From: Alopecurus myosuroides
Lineage: Eukaryota; Streptophyta; Magnoliopsida; Poales; Poaceae
Length of the DNA stretch: 64,000 nt
Reading direction: 5' to 3'
Assembly: GCA_028641055.1 (NCBI GenBank)
Contig: CM054062.1
Span: forward strand, 187,053,958-187,117,957
A program made the position numbers and the translations under genes. Every line of letters starts with the position of its first letter. The stretch's first letter is position 1. Shown here piece after piece: positions 21,721 through 34,209 of the stretch. Below the pieces are notes generated by a model that ran no database searches, was not told the DNA's origin, and saw only the letters and a list, made by a program, of their open reading frames with translations.

Positions 21721-24700
21721 CTATCGTTCTATGGGCTTATACAACACGACTGTTACATATTTGGACTCAAACCTGTGGGTTACACCAAGAGCTACCAGCG
21801 GATGGGCACCCCAACCTTTCTCGATGAAAAGGTGGTTCAGGACGATGTGCTGGGGACGTGCACATACTTCTTCCGAATGCTGTGAGTTAAGAACGCCCAG
21901 GTGAAGCTGAGATGGAAGAGCAGGAGGCTCCTTGGCAAAGTCCTTTTCCTCCGGTTCCTGGAAACTGTAGCTAGATTCTGGGGATGGAGGGGCCTCAAAT
22001 TCTGATACACTTTCAACACTTTCAGGAACAAAATCCTGCATGCATACAGAGTTCCAAATTTCAGAGCAAAATAAAAAGGGCATACATATTTCAGCTTTAG
22101 CTAAACATGCCTACAAATAAATTATCGTTTTTCATTAACTCTGTCTTGCTTTCATTAATCCCATAATTGCTCCCAAAGGCCGTTGTCAGTTTTGTTAATG
22201 CCAAGTTGACATCCAAGTTCCTTCTAGTCTCATACTTTTGTTCCATATGCCTTTTCATCGCTAAGAAACATACTAGTCTATGCAGTACTTGAATTCAAGT
22301 ATCCTAGACCAAATATTTAACCAAAACGACCTTAAGGAAATTATTACCAACACCTATCAAACATAATAATCAGTGAATGAACTACATAACAGAAGTCCTC
22401 CAGCACAGCCGAATAAGCACTTCAGCGGTTTAAGCATGGGGCTAACAACCTTTCTAGTGCCGTCATATTTATTTATAACCCGACCCAGAACATTACACAG
22501 ATGAGTCAGCTAAAATACATTTTTTGCATGTTATGATGAGTTCAATAAAACTTATTTATATACCTCTGACTGATTTGCTCCCTCACACATGTTTTGATGC
22601 ATGTTCGAGAAGAAGAAAATGCGTCTTCCATACAGAAGAAAGAAAACTCACATGAACATCAAGAAGGTTAACAGCGTTGCCCATGGCGTCAGTTTCACAG
22701 GGAAGATCAGGAAAACATCTCCTCTCTCCATCTACGACGAATCTATAACGATAAACTCCAGAAGGAAGAATCAACAGAAGAGAATGATCTTTCCCAGATT
22801 TCTGCATGGGTTTCCTGTAATGCACATGATGAACATGATCAGCATCAAGTTTGTTGCATTCCCAAGTTACAGTTTTACTAAGGGGATCTTGCATTTAACA
22901 GTCCTACAGATATTTCCATTGCTATTATGCGTCAAACAAATATATACGATCAGTGGTTATCGGCTCAAGGAAATCATGTGGTTAAAAATCATAAAAGGAT
23001 GTAATATCAATTCTTCTGATGTTCAGCAGTTCCGTTTTGCATTGTTTGGTTTACCTTGATTTCCAGTTATCCCATGATCCTTCAACAGATACATTCTTTC
23101 CTCCGAGAGTCCACACAATCAACGCAGGAATTTCCTTCTGAGGCGGGCCGTCGAATTCTTCTTCCTCTTGTTTCATCAGTATTTCGTTGAACACTGGAGT
23201 TACATCAGCAGGTCTTACCAATGGAGGTACAGGCGTCTGCAAGATTGTAATAGTTAATATACCAAGAATGTTGCTCACACATTAAAGTAATTAATCCTCT
23301 CTGAGTAACAGTGTATAAAAGACCATTTGGAGTTAGGGATAAAAAAGATGAGTAAAGACTAAAGACAGATACGAAAACTCATTTAAGGAAATCCCAGGCC
23401 GGGATAATACTGGTTATCATTAAGGTTGGTGACAATACTGGCTATCATTAAGGCCGCGCTTGGAATCCCATTTAATTTCACGGGCCCTCAGGATTTACGG
23501 GATTTTAGTCAGACCCCAATAGGTCAGTAATATTCCAAGCCCGCGCGAGGCGAGGAAAGGAGCGACGGGAAATACGGACCGACCAGAAAAAATGCAATCC
23601 AAGCGCTATTTCCAGGAGAAGTTACGACCTGCTAATTTCACGGGTGTATTGGCTAAAAAACGCTAAACCAACCGGGGCCTAAGTCTGTAGTTAATGGTAA
23701 CTTAAAGAAATACTGTACCTTACAGAGAAATGCTTGGTTTTCCTAACAAATGGTTTGAACCAATCTATGCGCAATGAAGATATCAACAGAAAATATTATC
23801 AGGAACAACTAGGTATTTGTGCGGTGTTCGCATTACCACTACAACGGATGTATTAATGTAGCAAGCAATAATCCAATATCTAGTTTCTGGCCTTCTATCT
23901 ATACTTACTCACAGGCGGCCCAGAAGAATTCATATGGTTACTTTTAAACAGAAACACTACTAGGATGGCATCAGGGGAACTCCACCTCTCCTTTATTATT
24001 TATACAGAGGCAAAAACAGTTCACAAAAGTTGTGGTTGCTAACTTGTTATAAAAAGGAAGACATTTATCAGCTATTAAGAGAGTAAGACAAGAGTGAGAT
24101 ATTAAGGCCACTAAGCAGCATCCATAAGAGTGTCAGGTAGGATAAAAGCTGACGTGGGCAGGAGTTTTTAAAAACTCGACCAACAGGGACTAGCCCCTGT
24201 CTTTTTTTATATATATAATAACCCAGGCATACAGCCTGCAGAGCCAACTTGTCAACACCCAGTTCCACGGAAGAGGAGTTAAAAAAGAGAGGTACTAAAG
24301 TTCTATCTTCTGTTCTTAAACATGCATGACACAATGTACAAAACAGCCAACCGAAAAACAGACGACCAAGATAGAGACCAAAACTAGCAAAGAAGAAACG
24401 AAAATGAGGATTTAAGAGCAAAACCCATCAGCATAACTACCTAACTAGCAAAAAAGTATAGGCAGTGGTACCATCTGGAGGACTAGCATTTTCAGAAAAC
24501 CAAGAATAGCCAACTGTTCTGTGAGCCCCCAGCCTCTCCCACCATGCCACATGTAACAACAAAGCAATAAAATCCCTTAGACACAAGACACATAGATGGA
24601 CTAGAACGAGTTTATCTAAAGTCTTTATTTAATGAATTGTATCTACTCTCAGATGTACTCCCTCCGTTCCGAATTATAAGATGTTCTTGTTTTTTCTGAA

Positions 24701-26503
24701 TCGCATGTACATAGACGCGTTTTAGTGTGTTTGTTCACTCATTTCTGTCCGTATATAGTCCACGTTGAGATATCCAAAACATCTTATAATTCAGTACAGA
24801 GAGAGTAGCAATCTAAATTATGCATTATTAACACCCTAAGAGAATTGCAGTTAAGCTTCTTGCATAACAAATCAACCGCTTTTTTTAGTGGCAAGTAGTT
24901 TTACAACTTCAATCAAAATACTGTAAACACGCTTCCAATGCAGAATTTCTAAGCTTGAATCTAGGAGGAGAGAATGCATTGAATGGGTGTAAGTATAAGG
25001 CGTATCTATTCTAACACTCGTTTTATGGCCAAAGATATAAATATTGATACTGCCCATATCATTAGAATAAACATCCTTGAATTTTTCCATGCCGATGCTT
25101 AATGCAACAAGTTAAAACTCATGTGATGTAACTAAATTTTCTCATTTCCACCTGTGCGACATCTGGGATTCATATGATTCTACCAAGTAAATAGCAAAAG
25201 GATCCAAATTGCCTTCGATTAATCAATCCTAAGGTTATTACATGGGACGATGGAAAAATCATAGTAAATCGATACAGTATATAAATATTTGATGTCAGTG
25301 CATCACTAGAGATCCAGATTCCGCAGAGAGACAGAGTATTATCCCAAGAATGCAGCAGAAGGATTGGTTTTCAAGTAATAGACTGTTATAAATGCGTCCT
25401 AATTGAACATATTAATCAGGTATTTGACATTTTATTACTTTGAATCCTTAGAGACAACTTGCAATACTACTGTACTAAACATGTTGACTTAATTCTGGAT
25501 ACTCATGTGTAATAAGTACCATAATGGGCACTTAAATTCATGTTCAGAAGACAAGGAAGGTATGCATCAGCATCAGTGCTGCCATGAAAAAGAGCCCTAA
25601 CAGAAGCAAAAAGCCTATAAATTGCTTGGACAGCCGAGAAAACATCATTCTCATCACAAACTTCCACATCGCCAATACACTACTTAAATTGATGATTAGG
25701 CAATGAGCAAGTGGAAGTTTTAGAACCAACCAAGCTACTTAGCAGAATGTCGATTATTAACCAAAACAGCAAACCCCAGAGAATTTCTCTATGATCAAAC
25801 GACCATTCAACAATTTGCACATAGTAGAGACCACGTGGTTTTAACTGTCCAAGTACCAAACCGTAGTATTCTGAAATGGTCTATTGCCGAGGAACAGCCA
25901 ATCAATGCTCGGATGAAAGATTGCTCAAGTGAAAATGGGGGAAATAAGCACAGCTAGTGGTTTTCCGCATTGCAACCGCAACCAACATGATAAACTAGCA
26001 GGAAGCATATGCTGGTGCGTAGCCCTATTCTCGCTAAGGGAAACATTAACCAGAAGTGAATTCGTACAGTACCGAGCTATCTCCAGATCGCGACCACTCC
26101 TGGCGTTGGGACCCTAAGCCAACCAACCGGATCAGTCGAAGTTCCACATCACCAGATCACATCACAGGAAAACTAGGCGTCCTTACCAAACTCTGTAGCA
26201 GTGGACCGAGCAAGGAAATGGAGAAACGGATGCGGGATCTGGTGATCTGATTACCTGCGGCACGAACATCCGCGGCGAGAGGGAGCGGCCGGGGCTCCCG
26301 GGAGGCGATCCGGGGCCTCCGCTTGCCCCCATGACACCCACCGAGCACGGGCGCCGCACGTGATTGCCACCTCCGCCGTACGGAGGGAAGCCGCTGTCGG
26401 ACGGCGGGGCCGAGGAGTTCCCGCCTCCGTCCTCGACGTCGGCGTCGTCGCCTTCCTCTGCGGCGGCGGCGGCGTCCTCCTCCCTGCCGCTGGCGTTGCC
26501 CAT
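21721..26503 (-). CDS. SNF1-related protein kinase (SnRK1) regulatory subunit beta, four exons, 302 aa
   Basis: Exons 26503-26255, 23236-23055, 22814-22652 and 22035-21721 join with GT/AG borders (GTAATC, GTAAAC, GTGAGT donors; TTGCAG, TTACAG, ATGCAG acceptors) into 303 codons including the stop, with no disruption. Residues 1-83 are a low-complexity acidic/Gly leader starting MGNASGRE, an N-myristoylation signal as in AKINbeta1-type subunits. Residues about 120-198 are the AMPK glycogen-binding (CBM48) domain (GGKNVSVEGSWDNWK, LPSGVYRYRFVVDGER, LPCETDAMGNAVNLLDV). Residues about 205-302 are the C-terminal ASC domain (EFEAPPSPESSYSF, PPALPSQLHLGVLN, HIVLNHLFIEKGWG, SKYVTVVLYKPIER), which binds the kinase and gamma subunits. 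The beta subunit scaffolds the SnRK1 energy-sensing kinase and helps set its location. The start is at MGNAS, although the frame stays open upstream. Introns are 3,018, 240 and 616 bp. Confidence 0.95.
23452..23679. mobile_element. Tourist-like (PIF/Harbinger) MITE, 228 bp, in intron 1
   Basis: Ends GGCCGCGCTTGG and, reversed, GGCCCCGGTTGG form inverted repeats. TAA lies on both sides (23449-23451 and 23680-23682). No coding capacity. It sits in the first intron of the SnRK1 beta gene. Just upstream, a segment ending CTATCATTAAGG is duplicated (23413-23422 region and 23442-23453). Confidence 0.75.
24658..24805. mobile_element. Stowaway MITE, 148 bp, in intron 1
   Basis: Left end CTCCCTCCGTTCCGAATTAT and right end ATAATTCAGTACAGAGAGAG are inverted repeats with TA at 24656-24657 and 24806-24807. 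It lies in the first intron of the SnRK1 beta gene; no splice site is affected. Confidence 0.9.
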
Positions 26504-27070
26504 GGCTCCCCTCCTTCCTCCTCCCAACCACCCCCGCGGCTGGCGAGGGGGGTGGGCGAAATTACGGAAGTGCCACTCACTGCGTTGTTGTGGCGCTGCT
26601 GTTGCGCGAGGGGGCAAGGAAGACGAGCGAGCGAGCGAGAGGGAAGAAAAGGCAGGAAGGTGGCTGCGCCCGTTTGCTCGTGTAATTAAGCTCGTGCCGC
26701 TGCCCCTTGCCCGGGAAGCGTGGCGGCACCCGTGCACCCGGCGCTCGTGGGTTGCACCGTCGCCGTCGCGTGGGCCCCACGCGGTCGGGCTGCCGGTCGG
26801 TGCAGGAGGGCGTAGCGCACGGAGGTAGCGTGTGGCGGCGTGTTTGCTGATGTGTACCTGACGTGGAGCGGGGCCCCGATCACGGCGCGCACGTTGGGGT
26901 TGGGTGGGTGAGCGAGGAACCTGGGTCGGGCGCCGGCTGCCGAGACCCGAAATCCGGCGGCCGTGGTTTGGTTGCAGACTTGCAGTGCAAGACCATTGGG
27001 CTAGCATGCTGTCTTGAGAATCCTTGCGTCCAAGAATCGTGAAAGTGATTCCTGCGTTGAGGAACATGGT
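26504..27070 (-). promoter_or_regulatory. 5' UTR and promoter region of the SnRK1 beta gene
   Basis: GC-rich sequence directly upstream of the start codon, with (GAGC)n-like repeats near 26620-26640 that read as a TCGC-rich 5' leader on the coding strand. I see no convincing TATA box, as is common for housekeeping plant genes. Reading frames are open through this region because of the GC content; I do not regard them as coding. Confidence 0.4.
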
Positions 27071-28024
27071 AAAGGATTAGTCTTGTCGCGGTACTAATCA
27101 CTCCAACTCCACTGTTTGTCGTGCCAGTTCTGCAGGATATTTCGCAACACTGTCGTCGTCAATCTGTCTAAATCGATCTTTGGGGCTAGCAAAAGGTTAA
27201 AGATTCCATCATTTTGAGTTGATTTCACCTCATCTGGAGGTAATTGGATCGCGTCACCGAATTATGAACTTTCGTAGTTTGAGTAGGTAGGATGAGAGAC
27301 GACGTGACTTTAATATACTCCGTAGGTGTATATTACTAATTAGTTATGAGTGCCTTGACACCAAAATGGTACTACTACACATCAACGTGCAATCCATCTC
27401 TACCCACACTACTCGGCTCCGTTGCCTTGAATACATGTATACAAATTGTGTTATAATACTCCCTCTGATCCATAAAAGTGTCGCTTGTTTTATATTAAAT
27501 TAGTACAAATTTTATACTAAGTGACCGACATTTTTCACGGATTGGAGGGAGTATTATTAGGAACTATTGATATTAGACGGTAGAACATGTTAGAACACAG
27601 TGATTACAACAACGATGCATATACCTCAGAGTACAATCGGAGCCGGGTCCGTCGAGAACTCGGGCTCAACAAACCTACGGTCATACTCTTGGAGGGACTC
27701 TCACAATCTAACCAACCGCAGAGGCAGCGGCTCAAATGGCAATCGTGTTGGTAGATGCCTATGAGGTAGGGATTGAGTTGTAGATCTGAAAGGGTCTTCA
27801 CTTAGTTTCAATTGGGGGGTTCTTGCCGTTAAATCTAGAAAACCACAACAAAGACGCTCACACCAGTCTTCGGCATGCCCCGGACAGTAACGAAGCATAT
27901 TCATCATGCACAACGGTACACAGTAGATGCAAACAGTCTTTTTTTTTCCTTTCTTTGATGCGTGACAGCAGACACATAGCAATGAAACTTGAAGGATGAA
28001 CTAGTACCAACTGACGAAAGATCA
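27071..28024. other. Upstream intergenic region with a Stowaway MITE
   Basis: No gene seen. Apart from the MITE at 27459-27551 the sequence is unremarkable; short open frames on the minus strand between 27604 and 27982 have no recognisable domain. Confidence 0.4.
27459..27551. mobile_element. Stowaway MITE, 93 bp
   Basis: CTCCCTCTGATCCATAAAAG at the left is the inverted partner of CGGATTGGAGGGAG at the right, with TA at 27457-27458 and 27552-27553. About 950 bases upstream of the SnRK1 beta start codon. Confidence 0.88.
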
Positions 28025-31000
28025 TGTATAACATCCCAAGTATGAAAATATCCCTTAGAATGTTTGATTTCCTGTTTAAGTAAAGTATTGCATCATGTCA
28101 TCATATTTAATTCATTGTTAGCATTTGTTTACTATTTGTTTTGCTTCTGTTTTATTCTGTTTTCATAATTGAATTTCAAACAAATCCAAATGATGTGTTT
28201 CATACTTGTCATGTTACAACATTTTCAAATAAAAGTTCAATTCAAACAACCTTTTGTTTCCAATTATTCCATATTGAATCAACTACTAAAATGGTGCTTT
28301 TATTTCAATTAAGTAATTCCAAAATTGCTTTCAAATTCGAAGCATCTTCAAACAGCACCTCATTTGGAAATTATAAAAATACCAAACAAATTCTAATCAC
28401 ATTTGTTCTACTTAGTCAATAGGGGTCACCCTAATAAAAACATTGTTTCCAATATTAATCAATTAATTATCAACTTATTCAAATTCAAACCAAAAACATT
28501 CAAACAGCACACCAATTTGAAATTATAAAAATAATCAAAACATTTTATACTCCTTGTTTCCAATTAAAGTTATTTGGGTCACCCTATTTAAAATTTTGGT
28601 TTCAATAATCATTTTTAATACTCAAATCACTCAAAGATGAATTAATTCCAAACAGCACCAAAATTCAAATGTTTTTGGATTCCAAAATTGGTTTATGGTT
28701 GTAGTTGACCTAAACAGCACACCCAATTTTTTTTCAAATTTTTTGCAAACTCTAAACCTATCTATTTCTTCCATTTCTATTTGCTACAAAAAAAACAGAA
28801 AAGCAGAAAAAAGAAAAAGGAAAAAAAAACGCGCGCGCAGCAGCTAGCCTACCCAGCCCAGCCCACACTTACCTTTTCCCTCGCGCGCAGCCAGCCCACG
28901 GCTCGATACCGGTTCGACGATCTGTTCCGCGTCGTCCTCCTGTACGGCAACAATCTGGCCGGTGCCACGTCGCCGCCGCGGCCGAGCAGACGGCCACCAG
29001 AGGCCCCTGGACCCTATAAAGACCCCCCTGGGGCACAGCGCGCCGCCTAACCCTAGCCTCCCTCGTTCCCCGAGCTCGCGCCGCCGATTTTTCCTCTCTC
29101 GCGGCCGATCCCCACCTCTCTGAAGCTCGCCGGAGCCACTCCCTCTGAATCCATGAAGCTCGCCGTCGCCACCGTCCTCCTCCACCCTACCTAACTACGG
29201 GAACGAAACCGCTGTCACCTCCTCGCGCTGTTGGACACCGCAGCGAGCCCCTGGACGTCGTGGATCGCCGCCGCCGTCCTCGTCCACGCCGCTGTCGCCG
29301 TCAAGCCGTCGTCCTCGAGCCACTGCTTCCACGACACCGCCGGTGAGCAGCCACCGTGCCCTCCTCCTCCCTGTCCACCCTCTGCATCACGGATCCGTGC
29401 ACGCTTGCATCCACCCTCGATCACAACCACGGCGCAGCACGGCCACGGTGATCGCCGCCGGCCCGCTGTCGATCTCCGTCAGGTCGCAGATGGTTTTGTT
29501 CGTCAGTTAACTTCAGAACCACGTGCAACACCTCAACCTGTCCGCGCCCTGTTAACTGACAGAAACGCACGTACAGCGCACTGGTTCAGAGAACAGCGCG
29601 CGCACAGGGAGATCGCGGGTTCGAGCCTTGGCTCTCCCACGGGATAAAATTCCAACCCTTTTTTCGCCCGCGGCGCTGACAGGGAGGGCCCCCTGTCAGC
29701 CACCCTTGTAGCCACGCAAGCACAGCGAGACCCTGGGCCCCCCTGGCAGTGTCTAGTGTAGGTTCCAGTGCGGTAACAAATGGTTTTAACATTTTCTGTT
29801 TTCAAAAACAAGCCTTTTCTTTTTACAGTTTGGTCCCTGAAAGTAATTTGACAATAACTTTAGTTTTATAATTCCAAATAACAAAAATAAAATATGTGCA
29901 CTAGTCTAAATTTAATTATCTACCCATTGGTACCATTTGTTTCCTGTTTTGAATTTTCAAAATGCAATTCAAATTTGAATTCAAATAATTCAATTGCAAT
30001 TTGCTAAAATTCATAACTAATTCATACTTAATCCAAAAAATGCAAATAAAATATGTTTCCCATGCTATTTCAAATAACCTTTTCAAATATAAATTTTGTT
30101 TCATGTTCTGAATAATTTAAATTGCCTAGATAATTTAAACCTTGTTTAAATCAATTAAATTTGATAAAATCAAACCTTGCTCAATTTAAATTATTTTTGA
30201 ACATGCAAAATATGTTTTCAAACTAGAAAAGTATAAACTTTTCAAATGTGAGTTTGAATTTATGTTTTGAACAAATAAAATTCAAATAAAATTCATGCTT
30301 GTTTTAAATTCATTTAAAACTTGTTTAATATGGTTTAAGTCATAATAAATTCATCCTAACTCCTATTTCCATTTGTGAAACATGTAATCCACCCAAAATT
30401 GTGTGATCTTTTCAAATATGAAATTTGTTATTTGTTTTGAACATTTTAAATTGATGAAAACAACAAATGCTTGTGTGACATGTTTAAGTAACCCAAAATT
30501 TCCAAACTTAATAAATAATTTCCAAACTTGTTAAGTTCCTTTTCCACTTGCATCTATTGTTGTTATTTTGTTGTTATCATCATGCATGAATCATGATAAG
30601 CAAACTTTCACATGTTAATCAATTATAGATCATTTGTTTCCACTTAATCAATGGACCCTTTTCCATATGCAATCAAATTGCATATGGGTCCATTTAAATT
30701 GTGCTACCAAGTCCACTAGTTTATTTTGATGCATCTATTAAATTGTCATGCATCATGATTGTGCACTATGCCATGTTATTGATTGTTTATATTTCTGCCT
30801 TGTTTGTTTGCTTCTTCTCGAATAGACGACGACGTTGAGACAGACGATCTTTACAGCACCCCTTCTGAGGATCTAGCTCAGTACCCGGCTGCTGAGTTTG
30901 CAGGCAAGTTATCACTCACATGAACCATTGTGTTCCTTTCAACATTGGTTACCGATACTTTCCGTTGTCTATTTCTGCTAGCCTTAGTAGTAGTTGTTTC

Positions 31001-31714
31001 TATTACGAACCTATCACATGAATCCCTTAACCCTGATATTGCCTCACCTCCACTCCTACAACCCTATTGTTTGAGCCAGTGTCCTACTAGCATGCTTAGG
31101 TTGTTTTGCTCGAGTCTGTTACCCGTTATTTTCAGTTACTATATTGTTATTATGTTCTGGGGGCTCGATGTTTAATCAATCAATCATGCTAATGTTATTG
31201 TTAAATAATAATTTGATGATAAGGCACCGGCAGGAGGCCCTGTGTGGTTTTGAGGCCTGCTAGTGTCGACCCTAATAGGAAAAGGGTCTTGTCTACTGAT
31301 CCATGATGAGCGCACTACCCGCATGTGGGAAGCGAGTATGGGCGCCCCCCTCAATTTGATTCGATTCGCATCTCGTCCAAATCGCCTCATTTAGTTCGTG
31401 TTTTCCATTTGCCGCATGCATGTTTTTGCGAGCCCAGCGCAGGGTGGAACTTTCGTAGTCGGCATATAGGGGGACACGTTCTTAGAGTGCTATGAGGGTC
31501 CATTTTCTTCTGGGCTCGATTAGCCGTGCGCCCAAGGTGCTTTGGGCTTGATGCGAAGAAGAGTTGAGTTGTGTTGAGTGCCCCGCTTGGTGGGAGGCAT
31601 CCCATCTGGCGGGTTATTCATACGTGTACGGCCAAATTGGTGCAACCCTGCAGGGATAATCTTCTCGAGAAGCCGTGTTTTCCGCGGTTATGGTTAACTT
31701 GGTGAAAGTACTGG
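28025..31714 (+). repeat. Second copy of the 4-kb LTR, 3' truncated, + orientation
   Basis: Starts TGTATAACATCCCAAGTATG and follows the solo LTR of 14513-18504 (reversed) through shared landmarks: the AT-rich first part, a TATAAAG box near 29017, the GC-rich centre, GACGACGACGTTGAGACAGA near 30826, and CCGCGGTTATGGTTAACTTG near 31682. Similarity ends at GTGAAAGTACTGG (31714). The last roughly 940 bases of the LTR, including its 3' terminus, are missing and unrelated sequence follows. Confidence 0.8.
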
Positions 31715-32130
31715 AGATCATGGCAACAAACGGTGGATGCCATGTAGTATTTACTGAGCTGACTTTGGAGATGTATAGGCATGATCTTCTAGCTGGAGGT
31801 GTAGAAGGCCATGATGATTTCCGGCGACACATAGAGCTCACACCGGCACGGCTGCACGATCTGCACAGCCTCCATGAGAAGCCCATAGCAGGTCAACGGC
31901 AAGGTTTCCTCACCTTCATGATCTTGTGTACCACACCAGCCGATAGGTTGAACTCTGACGCGTGTGGATTCTCCTCCCGAGCAGACGCTCATAGAACCAG
32001 CAGGCTCAAGGCGAGCACCCACAATAGTACATCCACCTCTATGGTAGCGATCCTGATGCAGAGGATGAACCGCAAGAGCACACCGGTGAGCATCAAATCT
32101 AGCAACTTCCCCAGCCCACGAGGCATGCAC
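31675..32130 (+). CDS. ORF of unknown origin next to the LTR truncation point
   Basis: Open for 152 codons; the part after the LTR junction (from 31715) reads IMATNGGCHVVFTELTLEMY, then DLLAGGVEGHDDFRRHIELT and RLHDLHSLHEKP. This looks like ordinary coding sequence (balanced composition, amphipathic spacing), but I recognise no family. The C-terminal third is Ser/Thr/Arg-rich and less convincing. The first 13 codons belong to the LTR. It may be a captured gene fragment or the start of a different element. Confidence 0.25.
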
Positions 32131-32140
32131 TAGATCTCGT

Positions 32141-32480
32141 GGGAGAATAGCAGATCGAAGCCGTAGGCAACTGAATGATCGAGAGGGTTAACTAGAGGAG
32201 GGTGAATAGGTTAACTATAAATTTTACTTCTTTTTCATTAAGGGTTATTACTTAAATATAGATTGTTTAGATTATGCAACTAGGTGACCAATCCTATATG
32301 ATGAGCAAACAATACTAGCACAAGATATACAAGTAACTAAGTGACGAGACATCGTAGTAAGGTTCATGGACGGGAGTGTCATAAGCCTACCGGTAGAACC
32401 GCGGGGAGGACGTGGAAGTACTGTAGACGAGCATACCGAGTTTACCCAGGTTCGGTACGTCGCAACGAGGTTCGGAAGGC
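32141..32480. other. Short stretch without a gene
   Basis: Contains GGAGGGTGAATAGGTTAACT near 32200, a sequence style common at the borders of cereal transposons, but no end or duplication I can define. Nothing else is seen. Confidence 0.3.
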
Positions 32481-32484
32481 CACG

Positions 32485-34195
32485 CGCCGCGCGCCCTTGG
32501 TGAAGCCTCGACCGCTATCTCTTCTGATATATTACCCGTTGTGTTTTTGAGCGTAGTCCATCTCTTGATATACTCATGGGTCGATTCGCCGCTCTTCTGC
32601 CTACAGGCTCACAGCTCCTCGACAGATGCTAGTCTCTTGTATGTTGCCTGAAAATTCTTTTCGAAGTCGCAGGTGAGATCGTCCCAGGATCTGTCACACG
32701 CGCGCGGTCTCCCTTCGAGCCAGCTTCGGGCAGCGCCGACGAGGTGCAGGTTTAAATACTGCATGGTTGTTACTTTGTTTCCGCGCTGGCATTTTACCGC
32801 GGTCAGGTAGTCTGAGAGCCAGGTCTTGGGTTCCTGCGAGCCGTCGTCTTTCGAGACTTCCAAGGTGAGCTTAAATCTCTTGGCGTCGGCGCCTCACGGA
32901 TGCTGCTGCTGAAGCACATCGCGCCGCAGGCTTCCTCGTCGGAGGAGGTAGATAATGAGTAGGCGCGGTTTCTTCATGCGCAGGCTATGTCAACCTTGTT
33001 TTGGGCGATGTCCCCTCGCGCATTGTACTGGGTACGGTCGCGACTGTCTCCTCGCCGTGGTTCCTTGCTGCGACGTCGCGAGCGGCCTCCATGGTGTCGC
33101 GGGCTATCGTCGCGGTGTCGCAGGCTATCTTCACTGCTGCGGGAGCTGTCGCCACGGCGTCTTGCCTCTTTGTCCCTGGGGCGGCGAGGGGATTCCTTGT
33201 CTTCTCTTCTCGGTGACGTACTCTCGCGTCTGCGAGGCGTTCTGTCTACTCGAGGTGTTTTATCAGCTTAGGGGGTCGCTGCGTTTTTGCGGATCTGGGC
33301 GGCGATTGCCGCTCCGGCCATGCCTAATCCCTTCTGTACCTGGGGATGTTGTTCTGCGCGGGGGTCATTTTTTGGCGGCTGATTTGCTTGTAGGTAGGTA
33401 GCGGCGGCCAGGACCGCGGCAGCAGGAGTTGTCGGGTGCACGTTGCCTCGTCGTCGACGTGCATGAGGGAGGTCTCGATGGTTTTGCTGATCTCGCTGAG
33501 GGACCCTTGGTCCATGCGGGCGGTCCTTTAGGCGTACTTTCCCTTTTTGATGGGTGGGTTTCCCGTCGAATGAGTTCTGGAGAGCTCCGCGCAACACGCA
33601 CTCGAAGCTTCCGCTGCGTGTTTGCATATCTCGAGTTCCTTGCGGGCGTCTGCTAGCTGACGGATTTTCAGCGACAGATTACGCGATTAGGTCTTCTTGG
33701 GAGGACCCGGATTCTATCGGGTGGCCTGTCTGCACCGCTGCCTTTGCTTTGAGCCAGGCGGTTCGCGAAATCCTGATCTGCTGCCGCGTCGAGAGGTCGA
33801 CCTCTGTTTCGGCGGGTTCTTCGACTAGATCTGCCATGTAGACATGGGCCAGATATGGCTCGTTAGTCTTTGGCGTGGGCCAGCATTTCTCGCCGAGTTC
33901 AGAGGGATCTTCAGTCGCGATAGTGTGGAAATCGTGCGTGTCACAACGGACGGAGCCGTCGCAGGATTCCGAGTCGCGACTGGTGTCGCTTTGTAGAGAT
34001 TCTGGGGTCGCTGGGCTCGAGACGGACTTGGTGTCTGATCCATCGAGCCTGGATTGGTCTGGGAAGTGTAGGATTCCCTCCTTGCTGGCGCGGAAGTGGA
34101 TATTGCCGAACGTCATGTTGGCGCTCTCCTGAAGTCCGCTGAACGCTGGGTGAGATCCCGGCGAGTGGGGCGTGTAGACGAACGACCCGAAACAG
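32485..34195 (-). pseudogene. Gypsy gag, N-terminal two thirds, frameshifted
   Basis: Read on the minus strand: TPHSPGSHPAFSGLQES and MTFGNIHFRASKEGILHFPD (34195-34050), YLAHVYMADLVEEPAETEVD and RISRTAWLKAKAAVQTGHPI (33860-33690), IETSLMHVDD with PPTPAA-like and VQKGLGMAGAAIAA (33500-33290), an Arg/Ser-rich linker (33260-33000), then the capsid domain GSQEPKTWLSDYLTAVKCQR, LVGAARSWLEGRPRACDRSW and FEKNFQATYKRLASVEEL (32863-32609), ending near 32485. Several frameshifts. It is the same family as the + strand gag at 36840-37810, which aligns block by block. Confidence 0.8.
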
Positions 34196-34209
34196 ATTGG
34201 CTCCGAGCT

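Noticed and set aside
26183..27067. 294-codon minus-strand ORF starting far upstream of MGNASGRE
   Set aside because: The extra N-terminal part is GC-rich leader/promoter sequence without domain; the myristoylation start at 26503 fits the family and length. The 3' end of the frame reads past the intron donor.
32955..33401. 148-codon + strand ORF
   Set aside because: Opposite strand of the Arg/Ser-rich gag linker; Leu/Cys-rich shadow without domain.
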